Positions 19,623-29,882 of a DNA stretch of 64,000 nt are shown piece after piece. The notes under the pieces are model-generated. The model saw only the letters and a list, made by a program, of their open reading frames with translations. It made no database searches and had not been told where the DNA came from. Source of the stretch: Clostridiales bacterium (GTDB taxonomy: Bacteria; Bacillota; Clostridia; Christensenellales; Borkfalkiaceae); assembly GCA_015055965.1 (NCBI GenBank), contig SVHG01000013.1, forward strand, positions 1 to 64,000, given 5' to 3'. Within the stretch, counting starts at the first letter, position 1, and each line of letters begins with the position of its first letter. The position numbers and the translations under genes were made by a program.

Positions 19623-19674
19623 GTATGTAATCAACGAAAGGTTGTATGTAATCAACGAAAGGTTGTATGTAATT
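19623..19674. repeat. 21-bp tandem repeat (about 2.5 copies)
   Basis: gtatgtaatcaacgaaaggtt twice, then gtatgtaatt. Confidence 0.85.
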
Positions 19675-19972
19675 AATTATATAGTAAATATATAATAACA
19701 TTGTTTTCTAAAGGGCTTCACTGTTTCTTCAACCTAATGCTTGTAATATTATTTTAATGCCTGCACTAAAATTTTTGGGTGTGAATATTATTAAAATAAA
19801 TTGCTTTTATGCGATTTTTTGATTGAAAAAGGAAATTTTAAAAAGGATTTTTAAAAAATATACAAATTTTTGAAAGAATTTTGCTTTTTTGCTTGAAAAA
19901 TTTGTAAATCCGTGTTACAATAGTCTACGTTAGTATTATTAAAATGCTTTTTGCACCTTTAGGAGGGTTTTT

Positions 19973-20197
19973 ATGAAGATTTATAAGGTTGTTCCTTGCG
20001 CTAAATCGGTAGTTGTTAAAAAGAAAGATACCGTTGAAGATGCTATCACTAAATATTTTGATATTATTAAGCACGAATGTGTAGACGGTTGGGAATTCCA
20101 CTCTACCTCTCCCGTTCTAATTACCAGAAAGCTTAGCAAATTTAAAAAGCGTGAAGAATCTTATAACGCTTTCGTTTTTGTTAAAGAAGTTAAGTAA
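19973..20197 (+). CDS. small DUF4177-like protein
   Basis: 74 aa, YKVVP...GWEFHSTSPVLITRK; RBS taggaggg. Confidence 0.6.
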   Translation: MKIYKVVPCAKSVVVKKKDTVEDAITKYFDIIKHECVDGWEFHSTSPVLITRKLSKFKKREESYNAFVFVKEVK

Positions 20198-20435
20198 TTA
20201 ATCAAATAAAAAGCTTACGGCTTGCTTTACCTTTTTTGGTGGCATGCCGTTTTTTTATACTTTAAAATAAAATTATACAATACGTTAAAATCTTTTTAGC
20301 TAGCTTATAAGCACCACCTTTATTACCTTTTAATTTACCTCTTTAAACTTAATACCCATCTAATAATGCTTCTGCAAAAGGCATACGGCTTTATATCTAT
20401 ACCGTTAATATTTACAAAATTTTAAAAAAGTGGCT

Positions 20436-20451
20436 CTATAGCGCGATTAAC
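20436..20451 (+). repeat. dispersed CTATARSNCGATTAAC motif copy (stem AGTGG/CCGCT)
   Basis: CTATAGCGCGATTAAC. Confidence 0.85.
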
Positions 20452-20465
20452 CGCTATTTAGAGCA

Positions 20466-20497
20466 TAAAAAAACGACACCGTTAAGTGCCGTTTTTG
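20466..20497 (-). terminator. intrinsic terminator of pnp
   Basis: AAAAACGaCAC-cgttaa-GTGcCGTTTTT. Confidence 0.7.
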
Positions 20498-20511
20498 TTT
20501 TACTTTTTTAA

Positions 20512-22608
20512 TTAGTTAAGCTTTTCTAAAAGCTTAAGGTCGATACCCTTTTCGCTGATCTTAATAATTTCAACTTTAACCTTATCGCCGATATTTAGAA
20601 CTTCTTCAACGGTGTTAATTCTCTTTTCGCTCATCTTAGAGATGTGAATCATACCGTCCTTACCGGGGGTAAGCTCAACGAATGCGCCAACCTTGGGAAG
20701 AATTCTTACAACTTCAGAGATAAACATATCGCCAACGTTGGGATCGTAAGTGATTGCTTCAATGATAGATTTAGCGCGGTTAGCCTGTTCTACGTTTTCG
20801 CCGTAGGTAGCAATACAAACCTTACCGTTATCATCAATATCAATCTTAACGCCGGTTTCAGCAATAATCTTATTAATGGTCTTACCACCGCTACCGATAA
20901 CGTCTTTAATCTTTTCGGGATCAATGTTGAAGCTAATAATCTTGGGAGCGAACTTAGAAAGCTCTTTATTTGTTTCGGGAATGCATTCAAGCATCTTTCC
21001 AAGAATGTGATGTCTACCTTCGTTAGCTTGCTTAATAGCTTGACGTAAGATGGTTTCATCAATACCCTTAATCTTAATATCCATTTGAATAGCAGTAATA
21101 CCCTTAACAGAGCCTGCTACCTTAAAGTCCATATCGCCAAGGAAGTCTTCTAAACCTTGAATATCGCTTAGAACTGATACCTTACCGCTTTCAGCATCCT
21201 TAATAAGGCCCATAGCAATACCTGCAACGGGGCGCTTAATGGGAACACCTGCATCCATAAGAGCCATGGTTGAACCGCAAACTGAAGCTTGTGAGGTAGA
21301 ACCGTTAGAGCTTAATACTTCAGAAACAAGTCTGATTGCGTAGGGGAATTCTTCTTCAGAAGGAATAACGGGTTCAAGTGAACGTTCAGCTAGTGCACCG
21401 TGACCGATTTCACGTCTACCGGGGCTCTTTAAGCCTCTTGCTTCGCCTGAAGCGTAACCGGGCATGTTATAGTGGTGCATGTAACGCTTAGCGGTTTCTT
21501 CATCTAAGCCTTCTAGCTTTTGAATTTCACTTAAAGTACCTAAGGTACAAGTAGTCATAACTTGGGTTTGACCTCTGGTGAATACTGCAGAGCCGTGTAC
21601 TCTGGGAAGTAAACCGTGTTCACACCAAATAGGTCTGATTTCAGTTAAAGCTCTACCGTCGGGACGAACGCCTGCGTGGGTAATTTTTGCTCTAACCTTT
21701 TCTTTAGTAATATAGTATAGGCTATCTTTGATTTCTCTTTCCATATCGGGGAAGATTTCTGCAAAGTGCTCTAAACAGTCTCTTTCAACGTCGTCTTGAC
21801 GAGCTGATCTTTCTTGACGGTCAAAGGTGTCTAAAGCAAAGTCAAGCTTTTCGCTTGCGTATGCTCTAACCGCATTGTCAAGATCTTCGGGAATGTGGTA
21901 AAGATCCATTTCTCTCTTGGGCTTACCAACCTCTGCAACGATACCTTCAATGAAAGCGCATTGTTTCTTGATTTCTTCGTGACCGAAAAGAATTGCGCCG
22001 ATCATTTCTTCGTCCTCTATTTCCTTAGCGCCTGCTTCAACCATCATGATAGCATCCTTAGTACCGGAAAGGTTTAAGTGAAGGGTGCTCTTTTCCTTTT
22101 GAGCAACGTCAGGGTTGATAACGTACTTGCCGTCTACTAAACCAACGGTTACTGAACCGGTAGGTCCTGCAAAGGGAATATCAGAAATGCTAAGAGCAAT
22201 TGATGAACCTAACATTGCAAAAGGCTCCGGTGAAATGTTAACGTCAACAGAAAGAGCGGTTGCAATAACGGTTACGTCGTTAAATAAGCCCTTGGGGAAT
22301 AAAGGTCTGATAGGTCTATCGATAAGTCTTGAAGTTAAAATAGCCTTATCGCTTGCTCTACCTTCTCTCTTCTTGAAACCGCCGGGGATTTTACCAACGG
22401 CGTACATTTTTTCTTCGTAATCAACGCTTAGGGGGAAGAAGTCCATTCCGTCACGGGGCTTCTCACTCATAGTAGCGTTTACCATAACTACGGTGTCTCC
22501 GCATCTAACGATACAAGAGCCGTTTGCCTGCTGTGCATACTTACCTACTTCTACGGTTACTTCTCTTCCGCCGATTTCGGTCTTAAAAATTTTGTGATTT
22601 TCTAACAT
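20512..22608 (-). CDS. pnp: polynucleotide phosphorylase
   Basis: 698 aa with two RNase PH-like halves, KH domain (IGSGGKTINKIIAETG) and S1 domain. Confidence 0.98.
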   Translation of the reverse strand: MLENHKIFKTEIGGREVTVEVGKYAQQANGSCIVRCGDTVVMVNATMSEKPRDGMDFFPLSVDYEEKMYAVGKIPGGFKKREGRASDKAILTSRLIDRPIRPLFPKGLFNDVTVIATALSVDVNISPEPFAMLGSSIALSISDIPFAGPTGSVTVGLVDGKYVINPDVAQKEKSTLHLNLSGTKDAIMMVEAGAKEIEDEEMIGAILFGHEEIKKQCAFIEGIVAEVGKPKREMDLYHIPEDLDNAVRAYASEKLDFALDTFDRQERSARQDDVERDCLEHFAEIFPDMEREIKDSLYYITKEKVRAKITHAGVRPDGRALTEIRPIWCEHGLLPRVHGSAVFTRGQTQVMTTCTLGTLSEIQKLEGLDEETAKRYMHHYNMPGYASGEARGLKSPGRREIGHGALAERSLEPVIPSEEEFPYAIRLVSEVLSSNGSTSQASVCGSTMALMDAGVPIKRPVAGIAMGLIKDAESGKVSVLSDIQGLEDFLGDMDFKVAGSVKGITAIQMDIKIKGIDETILRQAIKQANEGRHHILGKMLECIPETNKELSKFAPKIISFNIDPEKIKDVIGSGGKTINKIIAETGVKIDIDDNGKVCIATYGENVEQANRAKSIIEAITYDPNVGDMFISEVVRILPKVGAFVELTPGKDGMIHISKMSEKRINTVEEVLNIGDKVKVEIIKISEKGIDLKLLEKLN

Positions 22609-22761
22609 TTGTTCTCCTTATACTCTCTATCCGAATTAACCGGAAACGCCAATTCCTATTCTTATTTTTTGGCGCTTAAATCTCTTGTTTGTGAATCCCT
22701 ATCATATATTACGATATATATACGGCTTACCGCTTTTTATATAAAATTAAGCGAAAGTGCC

Positions 22762-22777
22762 GTTAACGCGCTTATAG
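22762..22777 (-). repeat. dispersed motif copy (stem AAAGTGC/GCACTTT)
   Basis: CTATAAGCGCGTTAAC. Confidence 0.75.
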
Positions 22778-22799
22778 GCGCACTTTTTCGTGGTTGTAA

Positions 22800-22836
22800 A
22801 AAAGGGGAGCAGTTATGGCGCTCCCCTCTTTTGGCA
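22800..22836 (-). terminator. intrinsic terminator downstream of rpsO
   Basis: AAAAGGGGAGC...GCTCCCCTcTTTT. Confidence 0.75.
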
Positions 22837-22839
22837 AAA

Positions 22840-23094
22840 TTACTTTCTTAGGCCAAGTCTGCTGATAAGGTCTCTGTACTTGTTGATATCTACTGACTTT
22901 AGATAATCAAGTAAACCTTTTCTGCGACCAACCATCTTTAAAAGACCGCGACGTGAGTGATTGTCGTTAGGGTTCTGCGCTAAGTGAGCGTTTAAGTGGT
23001 TGATTCTTGAAGTAAGTAATGCAACTTGAACCTCTACTGAACCGGTGTCGTTTTCACTGGTCTTAAATTGATTGATGATAGATATCTTATCCAT
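22840..23094 (-). CDS. rpsO: 30S ribosomal protein S15
   Basis: [23 protein letters not shown]...[10 protein letters not shown]-type S15 signature. Confidence 0.98.
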   Translation of the reverse strand: MDKISIINQFKTSENDTGSVEVQVALLTSRINHLNAHLAQNPNDNHSRRGLLKMVGRRKGLLDYLKSVDINKYRDLISRLGLRK

Positions 23095-23240
23095 TTACTT
23101 TATCCTCCTATGGATTATTTATTCGCTTGTACCAACGCAAAACGTCGAGTGCTCGTTAAACGTTGGCAAAGTACCTTGAATATATTACCATAAAACGCAT
23201 ACAAAAGTAAAACGTTTTAACGCCGATTTTAATATTTTAT

Positions 23241-24596
23241 TTATATTTTAAATAATTTTTCTTTTTCTTCCAAAAGTTTATCCAGCTTTTCTATATAAGT
23301 TTTAACGTCTTTGGGCGCTCCTATACGCTCAATTCTGTTTTCTTCGGGGAAAATACGCTTAGAAACGGCGTTTGCGCCACACGCTAAATTCTGCGCGATT
23401 TCTTCCATAACGTCAATATTGTAAACGCATTCCTCACCCGGTAAAGAATAACCTGTGTTTTCTAAGTTGCCGGACTGGTATTTTTGCCTGTAAAGATAAT
23501 AGGGTCTATAGCCTTCTTCCTTTAATCGCTTGGAAGAATAGTCTATCATTTTAGCAACCTCGCCTTCCGGAAGCCTATCGCATAATTCCTTAAGCTTAGA
23601 GCCCTTCTTTAAAGACAACGTGTGCACCGTTATATTTTCCGGGCGTAAGGAAATAGCCCTTTCTAAGCTTTCCTTGAAGGTTTCAAAGGTTTCAAGAGGT
23701 AAGCCTGCAATCAAGTCCATATTAACCTTAAAACCAAAGCTCTTTGCTAAATGATATTTTTCAACCGCCTCTTCTGCGGTATGATTTCTTCCCATTAGCT
23801 TTAAAGTGGAATTGCAAAAGGTTTGGGGATTTACGCATACTCTGTTTACGCCGTAATCCTTAAGAAGCTGTAGCACTTCTTCGTTAATACAGTCCGCTCT
23901 ACCCGCTTCAACGGTATACTCGCAGTCTACCTTACCAACGGTGTCTAAAACCTTTTTTATGTTTTGAATACTTGGCGATATAGGTGTGCCACCGCCAATA
24001 TACACGCTTCTTAGGTTGTGAATTAGCCCCTTCGCATGCTCAATTTCCTTACAAAGTGCCTCTATATATTCGTTAACGGCACTTAGCTTGCCAATTTCAC
24101 AAGATATAAACGAGCAATAAGTACACCTTGTTGGGCAAAAGGGAATACCCACGTAAAGAGCGGTGTTTTTTTCGTTTACTTCATAGTATTTTTCTTGCGC
24201 GTGGTAAATATCAACCAATACGTTGTACTTTTTTTCAGACACGTCCATCTCTTCTTTTAAAAATCTTTCCGCATCTGCGCCCTGTTGATAAAAAAGCTTC
24301 GTAGGTCTTATTCCCGTTAAAGCGCCCCAAGGCAAAGAGGTGTTAAACTTAGCCTTTAAGTACTTATACAGCGAAAGCTTAGCGTATCTTTTTAACAAAC
24401 GCTTCTTTTCAAGCTCGTTACAAAAAACAGCCTCGTAAACAAACTCTTCACTTTCATCCTCGCATTTTACCGTATAGCAAAAGCTATTACCTTTTTGCAA
24501 AAAGTTTAAGTCAATATTAAGATTTTGGGCTTGAGTGAACTCGTTTAAAACCTCGTTAAGCTCCCCTTCCAGCCTTTCTATATTAGTAGTTACCAT
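23241..24596 (-). CDS. hemZ: coproporphyrinogen dehydrogenase HemZ-like radical SAM protein
   Basis: VGIPFCPTRCTYCSFIS (CxxxCxxC), YIGGGTPISP, HemN-like C-terminus. Confidence 0.88.
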   Translation of the reverse strand: MVTTNIERLEGELNEVLNEFTQAQNLNIDLNFLQKGNSFCYTVKCEDESEEFVYEAVFCNELEKKRLLKRYAKLSLYKYLKAKFNTSLPWGALTGIRPTKLFYQQGADAERFLKEEMDVSEKKYNVLVDIYHAQEKYYEVNEKNTALYVGIPFCPTRCTYCSFISCEIGKLSAVNEYIEALCKEIEHAKGLIHNLRSVYIGGGTPISPSIQNIKKVLDTVGKVDCEYTVEAGRADCINEEVLQLLKDYGVNRVCVNPQTFCNSTLKLMGRNHTAEEAVEKYHLAKSFGFKVNMDLIAGLPLETFETFKESLERAISLRPENITVHTLSLKKGSKLKELCDRLPEGEVAKMIDYSSKRLKEEGYRPYYLYRQKYQSGNLENTGYSLPGEECVYNIDVMEEIAQNLACGANAVSKRIFPEENRIERIGAPKDVKTYIEKLDKLLEEKEKLFKI

Positions 24597-24604
24597 ATTT
24601 AACC

Positions 24605-25225
24605 TTAGAATGAGAAATTTATTGCATTATGCTTTCTTTCGTAATCAAGCGTCGTGCTTTTGCCGTGCCCCGTGTATAAAACGTAATTACCCGTTAAGCC
24701 AAAAAGCTTTTTAGCGCTTTCAATAAGCTTTACCGCGTTACCGGATGGAAAGTCCGTTCTACCGTAGCTTTCAAAAAACAACGTATCGCCGGTAAAGATG
24801 GCGTTTTCTATTTGAATGCAAACGCTACCTTCGGTGTGCCCGGGCGTTTCTATTACCCTTAAATTAAAGCCACAAACCTGCAAATCCCCCTCTATAAGTC
24901 GATTATCAACGTTAAATGGAGGCATTTTTATACCAAAATATTTAGCTAAATTACCGCTTCCTTCAACCAAGCAAACGTCCGCTTGATGCAAGTAAACGGG
25001 TACGTTTTGCGCTTGGAAATCTGCAGTTACCATAATATGATCAAAATGCCCGTGGGTTAAAATTACCGCCCCGGGCTTTTTATTTATGGCGTTTAGCCTT
25101 TGCATTATAAGAGAAAAATCCCCGCCGGGATCAACTATCAACGCCTTATCGTTATCTAACGAATAAACCACGTGACAGTTTGCCGATAACGGACCTACGG
25201 GGATAGTAATAACCTTTATACTCAT
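24605..25225 (-). CDS. MBL-fold metallohydrolase (glyoxalase II-like)
   Basis: LTHGHFDHIM, ETPGHTEGSVCI, FTGDTLFF. Confidence 0.93.
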   Translation of the reverse strand: MSIKVITIPVGPLSANCHVVYSLDNDKALIVDPGGDFSLIMQRLNAINKKPGAVILTHGHFDHIMVTADFQAQNVPVYLHQADVCLVEGSGNLAKYFGIKMPPFNVDNRLIEGDLQVCGFNLRVIETPGHTEGSVCIQIENAIFTGDTLFFESYGRTDFPSGNAVKLIESAKKLFGLTGNYVLYTGHGKSTTLDYERKHNAINFSF

Positions 25226-27369
25226 TAAATTACCGTTCTGAACACGTCAATAACGTCGTGCTCGCTCTTTAATCTTGATAATAGCTCGTCTAGATCTTCC
25301 TTTTTGTTTAGCTTAATAGTCATATCAACTATAGCAATTCTAGCCTTGCCGTCTATTCTGCCGTTAATTGACATAACGAACAAACCAAGCTGTTTACAAA
25401 CTGAAGAAACTATAGAAAGCAAGGGGGCGTTTTCGGTGGCGGTAATCTTAATACTCGTGGTATAACTACCTTCCTTTCCGCTCCACTTAGCCTCTAGCAG
25501 TCTTTCGGGATCTTCATTTCTCATGTTCGGGCAGTCCGCTCTGTGAATACAAACACCCCTACCCCTTGAAACGAAGCCAACGATTTCGTCGCCGGGAACG
25601 GGATTACAGCATCCTGCAAATCTAACCAACAGCCCCTCCATTCCCTTTATTATAACTCCACCGCTTGACTGCTTGTGGGTATACATAACCTTGTTGGTTT
25701 GGTTTGGATTTTCCGTTAAAGCGGGCTCAGGCTTGCATAAGTCTATAAGCTTATATATAATTTGGTTAACGGTTACCGCACCGCAACCAACGGCTGCAAA
25801 CATTTCTTCGTGAGTGCTAAAGGAGAGCTTGGCAGAAAGAGCCGCAAAGCTTACAGGGTTAAGCAGATTGTTAAGGCTATAACCCCTATTTTTAGCTTCC
25901 GCTTCAAGCATAGATTTACCGATTTTAATCTTTTCATCAGCCATCTGCCGCTTAAAGAAGGCTTTAATTTTAGCCTTTGCGCCTGAAGATTTAACTATCT
26001 TAAGCCAGTCCCACGAAGGGCCTTTAGAGTTCTTAGAGGTTAAAATTTCAACGACGTCACCCGTTTCAAGCTCGCTATTTAAGGGAACCATTCTGCCGTT
26101 AACCTTAGCGCCAACACAACGATTACCTACTTCAGTGTGAATTCTGTAAGCAAAGTCAATGGGGGTAGGCTTTGCGGGCAAGCTTACAACCTCGCCGTTC
26201 GGGGTGAATACCAAGCATTCGCTTGCGTAAATATCCCCCTTTAAGGACTGTAAAAATTCCGTTCCGTCGGTAAGGTCGCCCTGCCACTCCATAACTTCCC
26301 TAATCCAGTCAAGTCTATGGTCGAAATCGGTATTTTCTGCTTCGGTGTTATTTTCTTTATACTTCCAATGCGCCGCGATACCAAATTCAGCCGTTCTGTG
26401 CATAGCGTAGGTACGGATTTGAATTTCAAATATCTTACCAAAACTGGTAACGACGGTCGTGTGCAAGCTTTGATACATATTAGGCTTTGGCATTGCAATA
26501 TAATCTTTAATTCTGCCGGGAATGGGCTTCCATTTTTTGTGAATTTTACCCAAAATTTCGTAACATTCATCTACCGTTTGAACTATAACTCTAACGGCGG
26601 TAAGGTCGTAGATTTGCTCTAATTCCTTACCCTTTTTCATCTTTTTATAAATTGAATAAAAGTGCTTAGGTCTACCAACAACCTCGCCCTTAATATTGGC
26701 TTCAGATAATACGTCCCTAATTTCTTTAACTACGAAGTTAACGAAAACCTTGCGCTCTTCCAATTTTGCGTTAATGTTTTCCGTTAAATACTCGTAAGCT
26801 TCCGCATCAAGATATTTTAGGCATAGGTCTTCCAGCTCGCATTTAATTTGAGAAATACCAAGTCTACCTGCCAAAGGAGCGTAAATTTCAAGCGTTTCGC
26901 GCGCCATTCTAAGCTGGCGTTCCTTGGAAAGGTAGTTAAGCGAACGCATGTTGTGCAATCTATCCGCAAGCTTAATAATGATTACACGAATATCTTTTGC
27001 CATTGAAACGAAAATCTTTTTAAAGTTTTCTGCCTGTTCTTCTTCGTGTGATTTAAATTCAATTTTATCAAGCTTGGTAACGCCCGTAACCAGCGTTAAA
27101 ATTTCTTCGCCAAATTCCTTACAAATATCGTCTTCGGTGGCGGGAGTATCTTCTATTACGTCATGCAAAAAGGCAGCGGCAACCGTGGTGTAATCCATAC
27201 CCAAAGAAATTAAAATTTCAGCAACGGCGTAAGGATGTGTAAAATAATCCTCACCCGAAGCACGCTTTTGACCTTTGTGCGCGTCGCGAGCGTAGTAGTA
27301 GGCTTTTACCAGTACCTCTGCATCATCTTTTTTATATATATTTGAAATTTTTTCAAGAATTTCTAACAT
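25225..27369 (-). CDS. relA: bifunctional (p)ppGpp synthetase/hydrolase, RelA/SpoT family
   Basis: HD domain (AAAFLHDVIEDT), RelA_SpoT, TGS and ACT domains. Confidence 0.97.
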   Translation of the reverse strand: MLEILEKISNIYKKDDAEVLVKAYYYARDAHKGQKRASGEDYFTHPYAVAEILISLGMDYTTVAAAFLHDVIEDTPATEDDICKEFGEEILTLVTGVTKLDKIEFKSHEEEQAENFKKIFVSMAKDIRVIIIKLADRLHNMRSLNYLSKERQLRMARETLEIYAPLAGRLGISQIKCELEDLCLKYLDAEAYEYLTENINAKLEERKVFVNFVVKEIRDVLSEANIKGEVVGRPKHFYSIYKKMKKGKELEQIYDLTAVRVIVQTVDECYEILGKIHKKWKPIPGRIKDYIAMPKPNMYQSLHTTVVTSFGKIFEIQIRTYAMHRTAEFGIAAHWKYKENNTEAENTDFDHRLDWIREVMEWQGDLTDGTEFLQSLKGDIYASECLVFTPNGEVVSLPAKPTPIDFAYRIHTEVGNRCVGAKVNGRMVPLNSELETGDVVEILTSKNSKGPSWDWLKIVKSSGAKAKIKAFFKRQMADEKIKIGKSMLEAEAKNRGYSLNNLLNPVSFAALSAKLSFSTHEEMFAAVGCGAVTVNQIIYKLIDLCKPEPALTENPNQTNKVMYTHKQSSGGVIIKGMEGLLVRFAGCCNPVPGDEIVGFVSRGRGVCIHRADCPNMRNEDPERLLEAKWSGKEGSYTTSIKITATENAPLLSIVSSVCKQLGLFVMSINGRIDGKARIAIVDMTIKLNKKEDLDELLSRLKSEHDVIDVFRTVI

Positions 27370-27401
27370 ATTATACGTCTCTTTTTTTCTAAAATATCCT
27401 T

Positions 27402-27417
27402 GTTAATCGCCTTATAG
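27402..27417 (-). repeat. dispersed motif copy
   Basis: CTATAAGGCGATTAAC. Confidence 0.85.
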
Positions 27418-27425
27418 GCGCGCTT

Positions 27426-29720
27426 TTATAAATTTTTATCTCTCACAGCGCAATAAATTTTAGAAACCGTTAAATCACTTTTTACCTTGCCGTTAAGCTG
27501 TAAAGAGCCTTGTGCAAAAGAGAAAATACCAAGTTCTAAAAAGACCTCTAAACAGAATATTATTTGGTGCTGTGATATGTTTTCGTTAACTATTCCAAGA
27601 GCAACGTCTACACTACTTTTGCCGTAAAAACGGTTAAGCTTTAAAATTTTGAATACCTCTGCAAAAACTGACTTTTCGGTTGAAAGCTGAATACCGTCAA
27701 AGGCTAAACAGTTAGCAACCGCGTAGTTTTTACAGTTACCCACAGTTGCAATATTTCCAAAGGGAATATCTAAATAAATAACCTTCTCTATAGTGGATGC
27801 GCCACAGTCCTTTAAACCAACAACAAGCTCCGCTTCCACAGTTTTTCCTTGCGGATAGTATAAGCTACATTTCATTTTTCCCAGCTTATACTTACGTAAA
27901 TTATTAACGTCGTTAACGGCAAAAATTGCAGTTCCGTCGTTACGGTATTTCGCAATAAGTTGCTCTATAAGCTCGTTATCAAGCGTTTTATCATATTCAC
28001 CGCTATTAAAAACGGTAAGTAAATAATTCTTAAAGCCATCTAAAATAAGTCTTTCGCCGTTAACGATTTTATATTCAAAGCTCCTAACGTAACCCTTTAG
28101 GGATTCCCTTCCGTTAAACACGGAAACGTTGGGCTCAAAGACTATATGCTTTTCTGCCGGCGAATTTATAATTTCTAAATCCTTAGCGCCGTTAAAGTAA
28201 AGCAAATCAATATATTCCGTTCTAAATCCTAAGTGGGGCGAGCCGGGCTTTAAGGGTGACGCGTTAACGTTTTCTGCCTTAACACAGAAAAGTGGCTTGC
28301 GGTTACCCGTGCCAAAGGGCTCTAATAAGGTAAGCTCTTTAGCAAAATCAACGGTAAATCTTTCGCTAATAATATCTTCTACCTCTAATGAAGAAGCGAA
28401 ATAATCGGACGTGTAATTTTCGTCTATAAATTTTGCAAGCTCTTTAGCAAATAGGGGAAGATTTTGCTCGCTAACCGTTATACCTGCGGCTTGAGCGTGT
28501 CCACCAAATTCCACTAATAAATGCTTACAAGCGTTTACCGCTTGGAAAATATTAATGCTTTCTATGCTTCTGGCAGAGCCGTGATAGTACTTATCCGTTT
28601 TAGTAAATAGCACTACGGGCCTAGAAAACTCTTCCACTAGCTTTGCAGCAACTATACCTACTAAACCGCCGTTCCACTCGTCGTCGTGAAGAACTATAAC
28701 CTTTTCGCCAAGTCCTTCTTTTTCTATTTTAGCCTTTGCGCTTTTTAAAAGCTTATCGCACTCGTTTTGGCGTTGAACGTTATAATCGTTAAGCTTATTA
28801 CAATAATCACTAATCTCTTTTAAATCGCTTTCTAACAGTAAATCCAGCGCGCAATTAGCGTTACCCATTCTACCCGCCGCGTTAATTCTTGGCGCAACGG
28901 TAAAGGCAAGCCCCGTTGAAGTAACCTCTTTAAGACCGCTAACCTCAATAAGCTTTGCTATTGCGGGATTTTTTAAATTCTTTATAAGCTTAAGCCCTTC
29001 AAAAACGATATCTCTGTTTTCTTCTAAAAGGGGCATACTGTCTGCAATAGTAGCAATAGAAACTAAATCTAAATATTCGTTTGCCCTGCTACCAATTAGC
29101 GCGTAACCTAATTTATAGGCAACGCCTGCGCCACAAAGAGCGTCAAAGGGATAATCTTGATCCTTTAGCTTGCAGTTAATAACCGTGCAATCGGGAATTT
29201 CATCTGGAATTTCGTGGTGGTCGGTAACGATTACGTCTACCCCAACGTCCTCTATAAAAGCGACCTCTTCCTTACAGCTAATACCGCAGTCTACGGTAAT
29301 AACCAAATCGGGTTCGCATTCTTCAAGCATTTGCTCAACTAAATCGTGAGTTAAGCCGTAGCCCTGAGAGCGTTCCGGAATAACGGTAAATATCTTTCTA
29401 ATACCAAAATCTCTTAAGCAGTTAGCAAGCACCGTAGTTGCGCAAATGCCGTCTGCATCATAGTCCCCAAACACCAACACACGCTCGCCGTTATCGCGCG
29501 CAAAGGTAATTCTTTCCACAGCCTCGCTAACCCCTTTTAAAAGGAAGGGATTAAGAAAATTCTGCTTACCGGGGTGTAAATATTTCTGCATCTTTTCTTC
29601 GGTAGTAATTCCGCGAGAAAAAATGATTTTAGCCAATTTTTGTGAAATACCAAACCTTTTTGCCAAAGCAGAAATAATATTAAGTTGTTCGGTAGTATAA
29701 TCTGTTTGATAAACTATCAT
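27426..29720 (-). CDS. recJ: single-stranded-DNA-specific exonuclease RecJ
   Basis: GDYDADG, VTVDCGI, DHHE, FGGHAQAAG. Confidence 0.96.
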   Translation of the reverse strand: MIVYQTDYTTEQLNIISALAKRFGISQKLAKIIFSRGITTEEKMQKYLHPGKQNFLNPFLLKGVSEAVERITFARDNGERVLVFGDYDADGICATTVLANCLRDFGIRKIFTVIPERSQGYGLTHDLVEQMLEECEPDLVITVDCGISCKEEVAFIEDVGVDVIVTDHHEIPDEIPDCTVINCKLKDQDYPFDALCGAGVAYKLGYALIGSRANEYLDLVSIATIADSMPLLEENRDIVFEGLKLIKNLKNPAIAKLIEVSGLKEVTSTGLAFTVAPRINAAGRMGNANCALDLLLESDLKEISDYCNKLNDYNVQRQNECDKLLKSAKAKIEKEGLGEKVIVLHDDEWNGGLVGIVAAKLVEEFSRPVVLFTKTDKYYHGSARSIESINIFQAVNACKHLLVEFGGHAQAAGITVSEQNLPLFAKELAKFIDENYTSDYFASSLEVEDIISERFTVDFAKELTLLEPFGTGNRKPLFCVKAENVNASPLKPGSPHLGFRTEYIDLLYFNGAKDLEIINSPAEKHIVFEPNVSVFNGRESLKGYVRSFEYKIVNGERLILDGFKNYLLTVFNSGEYDKTLDNELIEQLIAKYRNDGTAIFAVNDVNNLRKYKLGKMKCSLYYPQGKTVEAELVVGLKDCGASTIEKVIYLDIPFGNIATVGNCKNYAVANCLAFDGIQLSTEKSVFAEVFKILKLNRFYGKSSVDVALGIVNENISQHQIIFCLEVFLELGIFSFAQGSLQLNGKVKSDLTVSKIYCAVRDKNL

Positions 29721-29841
29721 TATTATATCCGCTCCAAAAAAATTTAGTATCCGTAACAGGTGTTTTTATACACCAAAAATAAAATGAATTAAAAACAGAT
29801 CTTTCTTATTATATAATAAGGAAGGAAAAAATAAAGGCAAA

Positions 29842-29866
29842 GCGGGTGGAAAAAATTCCCACCCGC
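29842..29866 (-). terminator. intrinsic terminator of secDF
   Basis: GCGGGTGG...CCACCCGC stem; minus-strand T-rich tail. Confidence 0.65.
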
Positions 29867-29882
29867 CACGTATCAATTATTA

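Noticed and set aside
19467-19655. 62-aa minus ORF containing LAHPTGNGHPDF
   Set aside because: Spurious; spans a terminator and the tRNA-like relic (itself useful as evidence for the relic).
20644-22420. Plus-strand ORFs opposite pnp (134, 60, 101 aa) and the minus 90-aa frame-shifted ORF
   Set aside because: Antisense/alternate-frame shadows of a strongly conserved pnp gene.
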